Source: an uncultured Gammaproteobacteria bacterium (lineage in GTDB: Bacteria; Pseudomonadota; Gammaproteobacteria; Enterobacterales; Psychrobiaceae). From it: a DNA stretch of 64,000 nt. Positions 42,261 to 51,277 of this stretch are shown one piece after another. A program made the position numbers and the translations under genes. The notes under the pieces were generated by a model. It was given only the letters and a program-made list of their open reading frames with translations, did not search any database and was not told where the DNA came from. Every line of letters starts with the position of its first letter. Position 1 is the first letter of the stretch. The stretch covers positions 1-64,000 of the forward strand of contig CAKZQF010000223.1 of NCBI GenBank assembly GCA_937139475.1. Direction: 5' to 3'.

Positions 42261-43253
42261 TTACTGGTAGGTAAAAACCTCACTGTTTGGATGAAAGGCC
42301 ATCCATGCGAACCAAAATGCTTGAAAGCTTGGCAACTCCTTCCCCTTGGCATCGATAATGCGACCAGAGCGCGCGGCTAAATTAAATTCCACCACAATCT
42401 CCGCACCGGCGATACTGTCCCTTAGCACGCTTAGCTGCTGAGCCTTTTGATACCGCGCCAATTCGACAAATGGGTAAGCTTTGGTCAACCCGTTAACTTC
42501 TATCGCAATAACGACTTCTTTGCTGTGATAACGAAAGTCTCTATTGCTAACCGGAAAGAAGATATCATTCGACTCGTTATAGCCTTGATAAGGTGTTGTT
42601 TGGTAATTTCGTTGATAACCCGTACTTTGAGATAAAACCAGTGTCTGTGGAAACTGTTTTAACCACTCCTGCCATGTCGTATGAAGTGCTGGTATGCGCG
42701 TTAGTTTTTGTCCTTGCATTGGTCCACTAATCGCACTAGAAATGATTTGCGACCACAATGACTCGCTCTGGCGATCATAAAGCAGTACATCACTGTTATA
42801 AAGCAGACCGGACACGCCAAAATTCAATGTCTTGTCGCCAACCTTGGCATCATAAACAATACCGGTGCCGCACAGTGGACAAAATGTAACCACTATCCGC
42901 TTCCCTGCGATTTGATCATTAACTATCTCATGATAGTTAAGAATCGATATCGGGTAAGCTTTCGACTCACCACCTAAGTAAACTCCAATAACCCGTGCGT
43001 TAGAGTCAAGAAAACGCGCTTTAGCTGCGTGGATAAATGCAGGGTTGGTCAGTGCAGGAATGCCATCTCGAGGTGGGCCGCCATGCATAATTTGTTCTCT
43101 AGGTATTGATGTATTGGACAAATTGAACCCGTTGTCCTGCGTTTGAGATAAAGATGGTACAGCGTAGGCATAACACATTAGCCCCAGTAAAAATGGCGCA
43201 AAAGTAAAGGGGGGAAGTATTGTGTTTAACATTCGATGAAACAAAATGAACAT
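42261..43253 (-). CDS. DUF3179-domain membrane protein
   Basis: A 330-residue protein with an N-terminal signal or membrane anchor (about 1-35) and a DUF3179 domain marked by DGIPALTNPAFIHA, VIGVYLGGESKAYPI, NYHEIVNDQIAGK and VVTFCPLCGTGIVYDA. The ATG at 43253 follows AGGAGG by six bases, which decides against the longer frame to 43304. DUF3179 proteins are exported or membrane-anchored and have no established activity; the CPLCGTG motif may bind metal. It stands alone between two terminators. Confidence 0.85.
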   Translation of the reverse strand: MFILFHRMLNTILPPFTFAPFLLGLMCYAYAVPSLSQTQDNGFNLSNTSIPREQIMHGGPPRDGIPALTNPAFIHAAKARFLDSNARVIGVYLGGESKAYPISILNYHEIVNDQIAGKRIVVTFCPLCGTGIVYDAKVGDKTLNFGVSGLLYNSDVLLYDRQSESLWSQIISSAISGPMQGQKLTRIPALHTTWQEWLKQFPQTLVLSQSTGYQRNYQTTPYQGYNESNDIFFPVSNRDFRYHSKEVVIAIEVNGLTKAYPFVELARYQKAQQLSVLRDSIAGAEIVVEFNLAARSGRIIDAKGKELPSFQAFWFAWMAFHPNSEVFTYQ

Positions 43254-43344
43254 GGCGAGCCTCCTACCTCTATCAAGACCGGACGCTTTACAAGTTTGTT
43301 TCACATTGGAGGGAATTGCGATTTGATGCCAGTATTAAATAAAA

Positions 43345-43373
43345 AAGCGGCGCACTTACCTAGTGCGCCGCTT
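43345..43373 (-). terminator. Strong terminator of eno
   Basis: Perfect 11-bp stem AAGCGGCGCAC/GTGCGCCGCTT around a 7-base loop; on the minus strand it is followed by TTTTTTATTT. It lies 53 bases beyond the eno stop and also shields the DUF3179 gene downstream. Confidence 0.9.
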
Positions 43374-43425
43374 CTTATTGAGTGTATAGCCAGAGTTAAC
43401 TCCGGCATTTCTCACCAGGCTTTGT

Positions 43426-44718
43426 TTACTGACCTTTTACTTCAGCTAAACCTTTGTACGGTGCATCGCTGCCTAAAGCTTCTTCGATACGTAGTAATTG
43501 GTTGTACTTAGCGATACGGTCACTACGGCTCAATGAACCAGTTTTGATTTGACCAGCCGCAGTACCAACAGCAAGATCAGCAATAAATGCATCTTCTGTT
43601 TCACCAGAACGGTGAGAGATAACTACCGTGAAGCCAGCTTCTTTAGCCATGTTAATTGCTTCTAGCGTCTCTGTTAATGTACCGATTTGGTTGTACTTGA
43701 TTAAGATTGAGTTACCAATGTTGTTTTCAATACCACGAGATAAAATCTTAGTATTAGTTACAAACAAGTCATCACCAACTAACTGAACTTTGTCGCCCAG
43801 TTTAGCTGTTAGGCTTGCCCAACCATCCCAATCACTCTCGTCTAAGCCATCCTCAATTGAAACAATTGGGTATTGCTCAGTCAGATCTTTTAGGTAATCG
43901 CCGAAACCATCAGCGTCAAAGACTTTGTCATCGCCTTTTAGGTTGTATTTACCATCGCTGTAGAATTCTGATGCTGCACAATCAAGCGCCAGCGTGATAT
44001 CAGTACCTAGTGTGTAACCCGCGTTAGCAACGGCTTCCTTGATTACAGCTAGTGCCTCAGCGTTAGAGCCTAAATCTGGTGCGAAACCACCTTCATCACC
44101 AACAGCAGTGTTGTAACCTTTGCCGTTTAATACTTTCTTCAATGAATGGAATACTTCAGCCCCCATGCGTAGACCTTCAGTGAAAGTCTTTGCACCAACA
44201 GGCTGAACCATAAATTCTTGGATATCAACGTTGTTATCAGCGTGCTCACCACCGTTGATGATGTTCATCATCGGTAAAGGCATTGAGTATTGACCAGCAG
44301 TGCCGTTTAACTCACTAATGTGTTGGTATAATGGGATGCGCTTATCTGAAGCAGCAGCACGTGCAGCAGCTAGTGATACAGCAAGAATCGCGTTAGCACC
44401 AAATGTTGCTTTGTTCTCAGTACCATCAAGGTCAATCATGATGTTATCTAATACGCTTTGCTGGTTAACGTCTTGACCGATTAATGCTTGAGCAATTGGT
44501 CCGTTTACCGCTTCAACAGCTTTTAATACACCTTTACCTAAGTAACGGCTTTTATCACCATCGCGTAATTCTAGCGCTTCACGAGAACCCGTTGATGCAC
44601 CAGAAGGCGCACAACACATACCTGTCGCACCAGACTCTAGATGAACTTCTGCTTCAACTGTCGGGTTACCACGAGAGTCCATGATTTCGCGACCAATAAC
44701 TTTAACAATCTTTGACAT
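43426..44718 (-). CDS. eno: Enolase
   Basis: Glycolytic 2-phosphoglycerate dehydratase, 430 residues, also part of the RNA degradosome in related bacteria. Signatures: MSKIVKVIGREIMDSRGNPTVEAEV, SGASTGSREALELRDGD, GDEGGFAPD, the metal ligands of SIEDGLDESDWDGW and LVGDDLFVTN, and the family pattern LIKYNQIGTLTETL...SHRSGETEDAFIADLAVG. It follows pyrG with 195 bases and an intrinsic terminator between, the usual pyrG-eno order in gammaproteobacteria. Confidence 0.98.
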   Translation of the reverse strand: MSKIVKVIGREIMDSRGNPTVEAEVHLESGATGMCCAPSGASTGSREALELRDGDKSRYLGKGVLKAVEAVNGPIAQALIGQDVNQQSVLDNIMIDLDGTENKATFGANAILAVSLAAARAAASDKRIPLYQHISELNGTAGQYSMPLPMMNIINGGEHADNNVDIQEFMVQPVGAKTFTEGLRMGAEVFHSLKKVLNGKGYNTAVGDEGGFAPDLGSNAEALAVIKEAVANAGYTLGTDITLALDCAASEFYSDGKYNLKGDDKVFDADGFGDYLKDLTEQYPIVSIEDGLDESDWDGWASLTAKLGDKVQLVGDDLFVTNTKILSRGIENNIGNSILIKYNQIGTLTETLEAINMAKEAGFTVVISHRSGETEDAFIADLAVGTAAGQIKTGSLSRSDRIAKYNQLLRIEEALGSDAPYKGLAEVKGQ

Positions 44719-44877
44719 GATTACTTTCTCTTAAAATAAATAAAATTAAAATTAACTAGCTCTATTAGATGGCAATATGAGCTGAAATACAACAAGAAAA
44801 GATTACTTTGCTTATTACAATATTGATGCTTTTATACGGCAAAAATATGGATAGAAGCACACTTTTCTTGGCGCAAT

Positions 44878-44903
44878 AAAAAGCCGCTAGAATGCGGCTT
44901 TTT
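44878..44903. terminator. Terminator after pyrG
   Basis: AAAAAGCCGC-TAGAAT-GCGGCTTTTT: perfect 10-bp arms with a 6-base loop and T5 after the stem on each strand, 10 bases after the pyrG stop. Because of its symmetry it could act on both strands. Confidence 0.88.
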
Positions 44904-44913
44904 ATCAGGATGC

Positions 44914-46542
44914 TTAAGCTTGTTGGTATTCTGTTGCTGCTGCAACGAAGCCTTCAAACAATGGGTGACCATCACGCGGAGTCGATGTGAACTCAGGGTG
45001 GAACTGGCCCGCTACAAACCAACGATGATCTTTAATCTCGATGATTTCAACTAATTTCTTATCTTGGGATAAACCAGTGAAACTTAGGCCGGCAGCTTTT
45101 AGCTGTTCAACGTAATTATTGTTTACCTCATAACGATGGCGATGACGCTCCATACAGGTACTTGAGTTATATAGCTCGGATGCTTTAGAACCTTCTTCCA
45201 AATGACATAGTTGAGCACCAACACGCATTGTTCCGCCAAGATCTGAGTTATCGCTACGTAGCTCAACTTGACCATCTTCATCAAGCCATTCCGTAATTAA
45301 GCCAACAACAGGGTACTCTGAGTCTCTATCAAATTCAGTTGAGTTAGCACCTTCAAGTAACGCAACATTACGCGCATACTCAATCAGTGCCACTTGCATA
45401 CCTAAACAAATACCAAAATATGGTACGTTGTTTTCACGTGCATATTTAGCAGCTAAGATTTTACCTTCTACACCACGGTCACCAAAACCACCTGGCACCA
45501 GGATACCGTCATACTCGGCAAGTATCTCGCTACCTTTAGACTCAAGGTCTTGTGAATCGACATAGTGAATCTTCACGTTAACGCGATTTTTTAACCCAGC
45601 ATGTTTTAATGCTTCGTTGACTGACTTGTAGGCATCAGGAAGTTGAATGTATTTACCAACCATCGCGATATTAACCAAACCAGTGGTATTCGCTTCTTCG
45701 TAAACTACTTGTTCCCACTCTTTCAGATCAGCTTCAGGACACTCTAAACCAAAACGGTCTGCAACAAACTTGTCTAAACCTTGTGCTTTTAACAATGCAG
45801 GAATTTTGTAGATACTGTCCATATCTGGCAATGAAATAACGGCTTTTTCAGGCACGTTAGTAAACAGTGCAATTTTAGAACGCTCGCCAGCTGGAATGCC
45901 AACTTCAGAACGACATACTAAGATATCAGGCTGTACACCGATAGAGCGAAGCTCTTTTACCGAGTGTTGAGTAGGCTTAGTTTTCACTTCGCCAGAAGCA
46001 GCAAGGTAAGGAACCAGCGTTAAATGCATAAACATTGCATTTTCACGGCCTACTTCAACGCCTAGCTGACGGATAGCTTCGATAAATGGTTGTGATTCAA
46101 TATCACCAACGGTTCCACCAAGCTCTACAATGGCAACATCTGCGCCTTTACAACCAGCAACAATACGATCTTTCATCGCATTAGTAATATGTGGAATAAC
46201 CTGAATGGTTGCACCAAGGTAATCACCACGACGTTCCTTACGAAGTACTTCTTCATAAATACGGCCGGTGGTAAAGTTATTACCTTTAGTCATCTTGGTA
46301 CGGATAAAGCGTTCGTAGTGACCTAAATCTAAATCAGTCTCAGCACCATCTTCGGTAACAAAGACTTCACCATGCTGAATAGGGCTCATGGTGCCTGGAT
46401 CAACATTGATGTACGGATCCAGTTTCATCATTGTTACTTTTAGACCACGCGCTTCTAAAATAGCTGCCAATGATGCGGCGGCAATGCCCTTACCCAGCGA
46501 AGATACTACTCCGCCCGTCACAAAAATATATTTCGTTGTCAT
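44914..46542 (-). CDS. pyrG: CTP synthase
   Basis: Glutamine-dependent CTP synthase converting UTP to CTP, 542 residues. The synthetase domain starts MTTKYIFVTGGVVSSLGKGIAAASL with the P-loop, followed by KLDPYINVDPGTMSP, GEVFVTEDGAETDLDLGHYERF and VELGGTVGDIES. The glutaminase domain has PGGFGDRG, the nucleophile Cys in YFGICLGMQ and the His-Glu of FHPEFTS. It lies between mazG and eno. Confidence 0.98.
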   Translation of the reverse strand: MTTKYIFVTGGVVSSLGKGIAAASLAAILEARGLKVTMMKLDPYINVDPGTMSPIQHGEVFVTEDGAETDLDLGHYERFIRTKMTKGNNFTTGRIYEEVLRKERRGDYLGATIQVIPHITNAMKDRIVAGCKGADVAIVELGGTVGDIESQPFIEAIRQLGVEVGRENAMFMHLTLVPYLAASGEVKTKPTQHSVKELRSIGVQPDILVCRSEVGIPAGERSKIALFTNVPEKAVISLPDMDSIYKIPALLKAQGLDKFVADRFGLECPEADLKEWEQVVYEEANTTGLVNIAMVGKYIQLPDAYKSVNEALKHAGLKNRVNVKIHYVDSQDLESKGSEILAEYDGILVPGGFGDRGVEGKILAAKYARENNVPYFGICLGMQVALIEYARNVALLEGANSTEFDRDSEYPVVGLITEWLDEDGQVELRSDNSDLGGTMRVGAQLCHLEEGSKASELYNSSTCMERHRHRYEVNNNYVEQLKAAGLSFTGLSQDKKLVEIIEIKDHRWFVAGQFHPEFTSTPRDGHPLFEGFVAAATEYQQA

Positions 46543-46736
46543 GTTGAACCTGAGATCCGAGTTTAAAGAATTGAAATAGCAAATACGCCAAAGGCTTACC
46601 TTGTTTAAAAAACAAAGTAAATTTACAGTTTGGAGTTGGCTATCAGACGGGACGACATATTACCAAAATAAGCGCCAAGCGACAATTTAAAAATACGTTT
46701 TTCTAATAAATAATTACGTTAAACAAGGATGCGAAG

Positions 46737-47522
46737 TTATTTGCCTGGTTCATTATTAGTAGCTTCAAGCGCTTTAACCCGCTGCCAGGCATCTTCCATT
46801 TGTTCAAGGCTAGCGCTGTTGGTATTTAAGCCATGGCTATCCAACACAGTTTCTACGCCACGAAAACGCCTTTCAAATTTATTATTGGCCTGTCTTAAGA
46901 TATCTTCAGGATCACTGCCTTGGCTCCGCACTAAATTAACCACAGAAAATAACAAATCGCCTAATTCTTCGTCCACTTTTTTGGCATCAACAGTTGCTGC
47001 TACCAACTCTTGCTCTACTTCGTTAAGTTCTTCGCGAACCTTGTCTAACGTGCCGTGCCAGGAGGGCCAGTCAAAACCATGATGAGCGACACGCTTTTGG
47101 ATTTTATTGGCGCGGCTTAAGGCGGGCATCGCTTTTGGAATATCATCGAGTAAACTAGCTCGCCCATCACTGTTTAGCTTAGCGCGCTCTACAACCTTAC
47201 TATTCTCCCAGTTATCTTTTATTTGTTGCTCGCTAGTAAATTGCACATCAGCAAACACATGGGGGTGCCGTGAGATCAACTTTTCACAAATCGCATTTAC
47301 GACATCAGAAAAATCAAATAATTGCTGCTCCTTTGCCAGTTGCGCATAAAACACGACCTGAAATAACAAATCGCCTAGTTCGTTTGGCAACTGGTCTAAC
47401 GCTTGGCGCTCAATAACATCTGCCACTTCGTAAGCTTCTTCGATGGTGTGCTTTACAATGCTTGCAAAGTCTTGCTTTAAGTCCCAGGGGCAACCACTGT
47501 CCGGTTGCCTAAGCTGAGTCAT
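46737..47522 (-). CDS. mazG: Nucleoside triphosphate pyrophosphohydrolase MazG
   Basis: Removes aberrant NTPs; 261 residues from the first ATG with two MazG domains. Marks: GCPWDLKQDFASIVKHTIEEAYEVADVI, NELGDLLFQVVFYAQLAKE in the first, and KVREELNEVEQELVAA...VDEELGDLLFSVVNLVR in the second, with the ExxE...ExxD metal residues. The frame upstream of the ATG reads IDKLCWIM, which matches the start of E. coli MazG (IDRLLTIM), so the real start may be some 16 codons earlier at a non-ATG codon (see finding). It precedes pyrG, as in many relatives. Confidence 0.92.
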   Translation of the reverse strand: MTQLRQPDSGCPWDLKQDFASIVKHTIEEAYEVADVIERQALDQLPNELGDLLFQVVFYAQLAKEQQLFDFSDVVNAICEKLISRHPHVFADVQFTSEQQIKDNWENSKVVERAKLNSDGRASLLDDIPKAMPALSRANKIQKRVAHHGFDWPSWHGTLDKVREELNEVEQELVAATVDAKKVDEELGDLLFSVVNLVRSQGSDPEDILRQANNKFERRFRGVETVLDSHGLNTNSASLEQMEDAWQRVKALEATNNEPGK

Positions 47523-47594
47523 TATCCAACACAGTTTATCGATTGAAGATACGTCATTTAATGTAGTGATAAAACACCTCGGCTTATAGCAACT

Positions 47595-48074
47595 TTAATG
47601 CGCAATCGTAACTAACTTTACTTGGTTTTCTATACAAAAATCCGATAACGTTTGTTCAAATTCTGCTTTTGCTCTTGGGGTAAAAAACATTGGAATAGTT
47701 ACTAGCTCGTTAGCCATGCCCAATTCAACTTGATAAAAACCATATTTGTATGAATCAGAGGCCGGTACGTAGATGCGGCTAATCTCATTAACATTACTGA
47801 TATCGATGAGTTTACCATTAAATTTAATCACTTTATTGTAAAGCTCTACTTCGAAGGCTTTATATTTTAACCATTCATAGAGCGGGAATAATATAAACCC
47901 AGCGATTAGATATGGTGCAATATAATAACCTAACCATCTTTTGAACCACGTTTCCTCATGGTGCCATAAATCTGGGTGCTCAAAGACAAAGTACGAGATA
48001 CAGCCCATACCAACAATCAGTAGCGAAACAGTGTGTTTAGTTAAAAAGTGACGGTTCTTTTTATCAAAAATCAA
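47595..48074 (-). CDS. Two-helix membrane protein of unknown function
   Basis: A 159-residue protein with two membrane helices (about 15-30 and 51-69) and a C-terminal beta-rich part (VIKFNGKLIDISNVNEISRIYV...QVELGMANELVTIPMFF) reminiscent of bacterial PH-like (YdbT/PH) domains. No catalytic motif. It starts with an ATG preceded by AAGGAGAA. It stands alone between mazG and the cyclophilin gene, the 193 bases before it being AT-rich without recognisable sites. Confidence 0.6.
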   Translation of the reverse strand: MIFDKKNRHFLTKHTVSLLIVGMGCISYFVFEHPDLWHHEETWFKRWLGYYIAPYLIAGFILFPLYEWLKYKAFEVELYNKVIKFNGKLIDISNVNEISRIYVPASDSYKYGFYQVELGMANELVTIPMFFTPRAKAEFEQTLSDFCIENQVKLVTIAH

Positions 48075-48268
48075 CGCTTGTTCTCCTTAAGCAGCACAAA
48101 ACATCTGATTGCCGGGTTAGCTAACTAATTAACAACATAACAGCTAATAAATCATAGGGGTAGATTCAATTAACTTTATAAGTCATAAAAAATATTGATA
48201 TATTAGCCTTATCAATTGATACCACTTAACAAAATAATAATAACTCTTGATGTTTAAAAGGACGCTGC

Positions 48269-49168
48269 ATGAAAAAAATAATAACAATCTCCTTGGCTCT
48301 TTCGGCCTTATTAACCGCCACTCAATGTTTTAGCCAATCCGAACCAATCAGGAGTCCGGGGGCAATCATTGACCAAGCGCCAACAACTCATTGGCGAGCA
48401 CTAGACCCAGATAAAACATTATACATCGAGCTTGAACAGGGACGTGTTATCGTTGAATTAAACCCACAATTGGCGCCTAATCATGTTAAGCAGTTTCAAA
48501 CCTTGGCTAATGAAAACTTTTACGATGGCCTGAATTTTTATCGCTATGTTGAAAGCTTTGTCGCCCAAGCCGGTGACAGAGAGGAAAAAAGAAAGATAAA
48601 GCAAGCCAAAGCAAGCGTAAAGAGCGAGCGCATTCATTATGCTAATAAGCCACTAAAAGCCACTTACCTCCCTAAGAACGACGGATACGCCGACAAAACG
48701 GGCTTTATCAACGGCTTTGCAATTGGTTCAAATGCCCAGCAAACCCAATATTGGCAAACTCACTGCCCTGGCGCATTTGCAATGGCCCGTAGCAATGATC
48801 CCCACAGCGGCAGCACCGAGTTTTACATTGTCATCGGCCAGTCTCCACGCTACCTAGATAAAAACTTAACTGTTTTTGGTCAAGTGCGCAGTGGCATTGA
48901 ATATATTCACCAGTTAAAGCGCGATCCCGTAACTAGTGCTGAAAAAGGCGTATTTGACAATCAAATTAAGACACTGCGCCTGGCTAGTTCAGTGCCGGTT
49001 GAGCAACAAACGTCATTAGAGGTAATGGATACAGACTCGGCAAGTTTCAAAGAGTTGATTCAATCAAGAATGAACCGACCGAATGAATTTTTCATCGAGC
49101 GACCAGATTATGTTGATGTATGCTCAGTTGTCGTTCCTGTTCGAACTAAGGCATTAACAAAAACCTAA
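48269..49168 (+). CDS. Periplasmic cyclophilin-type peptidyl-prolyl isomerase
   Basis: A 299-residue exported protein (signal peptide about 1-22, cleavage after CFS) with a cyclophilin domain: LYIELEQGRVIVELNPQLAPNHVKQFQTLANENFYDGLNFYRYVESFVAQAGD, PGAFAMARSNDPHSGSTEFYIVIG and LTVFGQVRSGIEYIHQL. The catalytic Arg (FYRYV), Phe and Gln set is partly conserved. It is longer than PpiA (about 190) owing to a charged insert with GFINGFAIG and a C-terminal extension after the domain. It assists periplasmic protein folding. Confidence 0.85.
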   Translation: MKKIITISLALSALLTATQCFSQSEPIRSPGAIIDQAPTTHWRALDPDKTLYIELEQGRVIVELNPQLAPNHVKQFQTLANENFYDGLNFYRYVESFVAQAGDREEKRKIKQAKASVKSERIHYANKPLKATYLPKNDGYADKTGFINGFAIGSNAQQTQYWQTHCPGAFAMARSNDPHSGSTEFYIVIGQSPRYLDKNLTVFGQVRSGIEYIHQLKRDPVTSAEKGVFDNQIKTLRLASSVPVEQQTSLEVMDTDSASFKELIQSRMNRPNEFFIERPDYVDVCSVVVPVRTKALTKT

Positions 49169-49249
49169 CCGTTATGATTGATTAGGCAAGCATTTTTTCG
49201 GGGCAAATTAATCAATAAACGCCCCGAAGAAACTTGAGTTTTCGCTGGC

Positions 49250-49894
49250 CTAAACCTGACTAAAAGCTACTTTTATCGCTAATAAGATTAAAATGCCCCC
49301 CATCGCGCGATCAAAATAATGTCCAAAGGATAAAAACTTGTTCCTGATATTGTCTTTACTAAAGACTAGTGAGACAAAACAAAACCACATCATTGTTGCT
49401 AATGACAAATACAAAGCATAAATGCCTAACCATAGCGCGGGTGTTTGGCTAGAGACAACAACAGAAAAGATAGACAAGAAAAATAGTGTCGCTTTTGGAT
49501 TGAGCACATTAGTCACAAACCCCAAACGAAAAGATTTGCTAGCAACTTCCTGTTCACCAAGACTTACCTCACCACCTTCGATAGCGTCGGGGTTAACATT
49601 GGGTTGCGATTTTAATGCATTAAAACCGATATAAGCGAGATAGGCAGCACAAAGATATTTTAATAAATCAAATAACAATGGTGACTGTTTGATCAATAGG
49701 CCAATGCCAAAAGCACTATAGGCGACATGTACTAATATTGCGCTGCCTATGCCGACACTCGTATAAAGCGCGTTACGCTTACCAAACTTGATGCTTTGTT
49801 TTACGACAACCGCAAGATCAGGACCCGGGCTAGCGACCGCCAGAAAATGAGCAGCGGCTAAAACCAGTAGCTGCGAAATAAATAATGAATCCAT
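49250..49894 (-). CDS. LysE/RhtB-family amino acid exporter
   Basis: A 214-residue inner-membrane exporter with about six helices and the family start ASPGPDLAVVVKQSIKFGKRNALYTSVGIGSA, followed by GFVTNVLNPKATLFFLSIF, the conserved NPK motif. RhtB-type proteins export homoserine, threonine or lysine. The C-terminal helix GGILILLAIKVAF is typical. It ends 82 bases from the cyclophilin stop (convergent) and starts 3 bases from the nlpI end, so it may be cotranscribed with nlpI. Confidence 0.87.
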   Translation of the reverse strand: MDSLFISQLLVLAAAHFLAVASPGPDLAVVVKQSIKFGKRNALYTSVGIGSAILVHVAYSAFGIGLLIKQSPLLFDLLKYLCAAYLAYIGFNALKSQPNVNPDAIEGGEVSLGEQEVASKSFRLGFVTNVLNPKATLFFLSIFSVVVSSQTPALWLGIYALYLSLATMMWFCFVSLVFSKDNIRNKFLSFGHYFDRAMGGILILLAIKVAFSQV

Positions 49895-49897
49895 TAA

Positions 49898-50848
49898 CTA
49901 CGACTTATTTTCTTCTAATTTATCTTTTGCGTCTTTCTTCATTACAGCGCGTTTATGCAGCATTAGCCGGGTATCTAACAGTTCACGCCTTGCGTATCGG
50001 TGCTCCACAAACTCAAAGACATTAGTTGCTAAAGCAAGCTTAAAGTAATTTAACGCACGATCAGGCTGCTCATAATGACGAACAAAGATCCCCAGATAAA
50101 AGTAAGCTTCACATAACCTCTCGGCTAATTGGGCTTGGCTTTTAATGCCTTTAGTCAAGCCATCGATAAATTGACGCTCAGAAATATTCATCAAATATAA
50201 ATCAATAACCTGCCGCGCCCATGCATCGCTTGCAATATTCTCGCGGTGTTTGGTGAGCTGCTTTGCTGCCTCTAGCTTATCTATCTTCATCGCCGCCAAA
50301 TAACGCCAAATAGCGCGATAAGGGTCGCTGGTATCCAATTGTTGAAACTTATCTAAATCCTCTAAAGCTAACTTGGCTTTAGCACCATAATATAAAGAGA
50401 TACCGCGGTTAAGATAAACATATTGATGCGATGGCTCAAGTTCAATCGTTGCGTCAAAAGACTCATAAGCTTGTTCAAACTGCCCCAGCAAAGTGTAATG
50501 TATGCCTAGAAAATTATAAGCACTGGCCATTGAAGAATCGATACGTAGTGCGCGAGTAAAGTCCAAACGAGCCAGACTTGGCAAACCAAAACTATCATAG
50601 AGCAATCCGCGATCATAAAAGGCTTTGGCTTTTTGCTTGTCACTGGCTTCACTACTATTTAAAAATTCACTAATGCGAGCCAATGCCACTTCTTTTTTAA
50701 AATTTGGCGCCAATGGTTCGCTAATGACCAAATGTCCAACACCCGGGGAATTCATGTTGGCAGACGCGTTGGTGTCGCTAGTCGTTTTACAACCAGCTAG
50801 AGGGATTAAAAGGCAAGCAAGTATAATTTTGCCAAACGAGGAATGCAT
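49898..50848 (-). CDS. nlpI: Outer-membrane TPR lipoprotein NlpI
   Basis: A 316-residue lipoprotein with a signal peptide and lipobox LAGC (Cys about residue 20), then TPR repeats (AKAFYDRGLLYDSFGLPSLARLDFTRALRID, SAYNFLGIHYTLLGQFEQAYESFDATIELEP and more). NlpI scaffolds peptidoglycan hydrolases and Prc protease. The ATG at 50848 is chosen because it opens a good signal peptide; the longer frame to 50893 adds 15 codons. It lies downstream of pnp, as in E. coli, but here the gap also holds a MITE and a terminator. Confidence 0.9.
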   Translation of the reverse strand: MHSSFGKIILACLLIPLAGCKTTSDTNASANMNSPGVGHLVISEPLAPNFKKEVALARISEFLNSSEASDKQKAKAFYDRGLLYDSFGLPSLARLDFTRALRIDSSMASAYNFLGIHYTLLGQFEQAYESFDATIELEPSHQYVYLNRGISLYYGAKAKLALEDLDKFQQLDTSDPYRAIWRYLAAMKIDKLEAAKQLTKHRENIASDAWARQVIDLYLMNISERQFIDGLTKGIKSQAQLAERLCEAYFYLGIFVRHYEQPDRALNYFKLALATNVFEFVEHRYARRELLDTRLMLHKRAVMKKDAKDKLEENKS

Positions 50849-50922
50849 GAAGTGAACCTGAAAAAATATTGATACTTCACTATGCCATAGCAAAGAGCAG
50901 AGTCAATTGATTTTAGGCACAA

Positions 50923-50947
50923 AAAAGCCCGCTTAAAGCGGGCTTTT
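50923..50947 (-). terminator. Terminator between pnp and nlpI
   Basis: AAAAGCCCGC-TTAAA-GCGGGCTTTT: perfect 10-bp arms with a 5-base loop and a run of T on the minus strand. It should end pnp transcripts that have read through the MITE. Confidence 0.88.
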
Positions 50948-50965
50948 ATCACTCAGGCGACAATT

Positions 50966-51277
50966 ATACCAATCAGACTAAGTTTATTCCCACTCAGAGT
51001 AACTCAGGGCATTCAGTTTGAGGCGCGATGATTTAGGAATGGTTATTCCCGGCAACTGCTCCTGCGTTGCCCTTATGTCCTACATCCATGTAGGAACCTT
51101 TCAAATTATCGCAACAACAAAATGATTGTCCTGAGTTTCTCCCGTAGGGCGGGTTTGAAATGACTTTATACCGCGTTAGATGAACTTGAAATAGAATAAC
51201 TAATCCATCATTCAACTGCCTTGTCTAAAGCCATTTCAATTCCCGCTGAGTGGGAAATTACTTTATCTGATTGGTAT
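50966..51277. repeat. MITE with terminal inverted repeats (ATACCAATC...GATTGGTAT)
   Basis: About 312 bases bounded by inverted repeats of about 32 bases (27 match), starting ATACCAATCAGA on the left and ending in the complement on the right, with TTCCCACTCAG at the inner edge of each arm. No transposase is encoded. The right end coincides with the pnp stop codon. A frame at 51033-51215 within it is probably spurious. Repeats with these ends are common between genes in Shewanella, Colwellia and related genomes. No clear target duplication was made out. Confidence 0.82.

Noticed and set aside
51033..51215. Minus-strand frame of 60 codons
   Set aside because: It lies wholly within the MITE and has no ribosome site; such frames occur in every copy of repeats of this kind.
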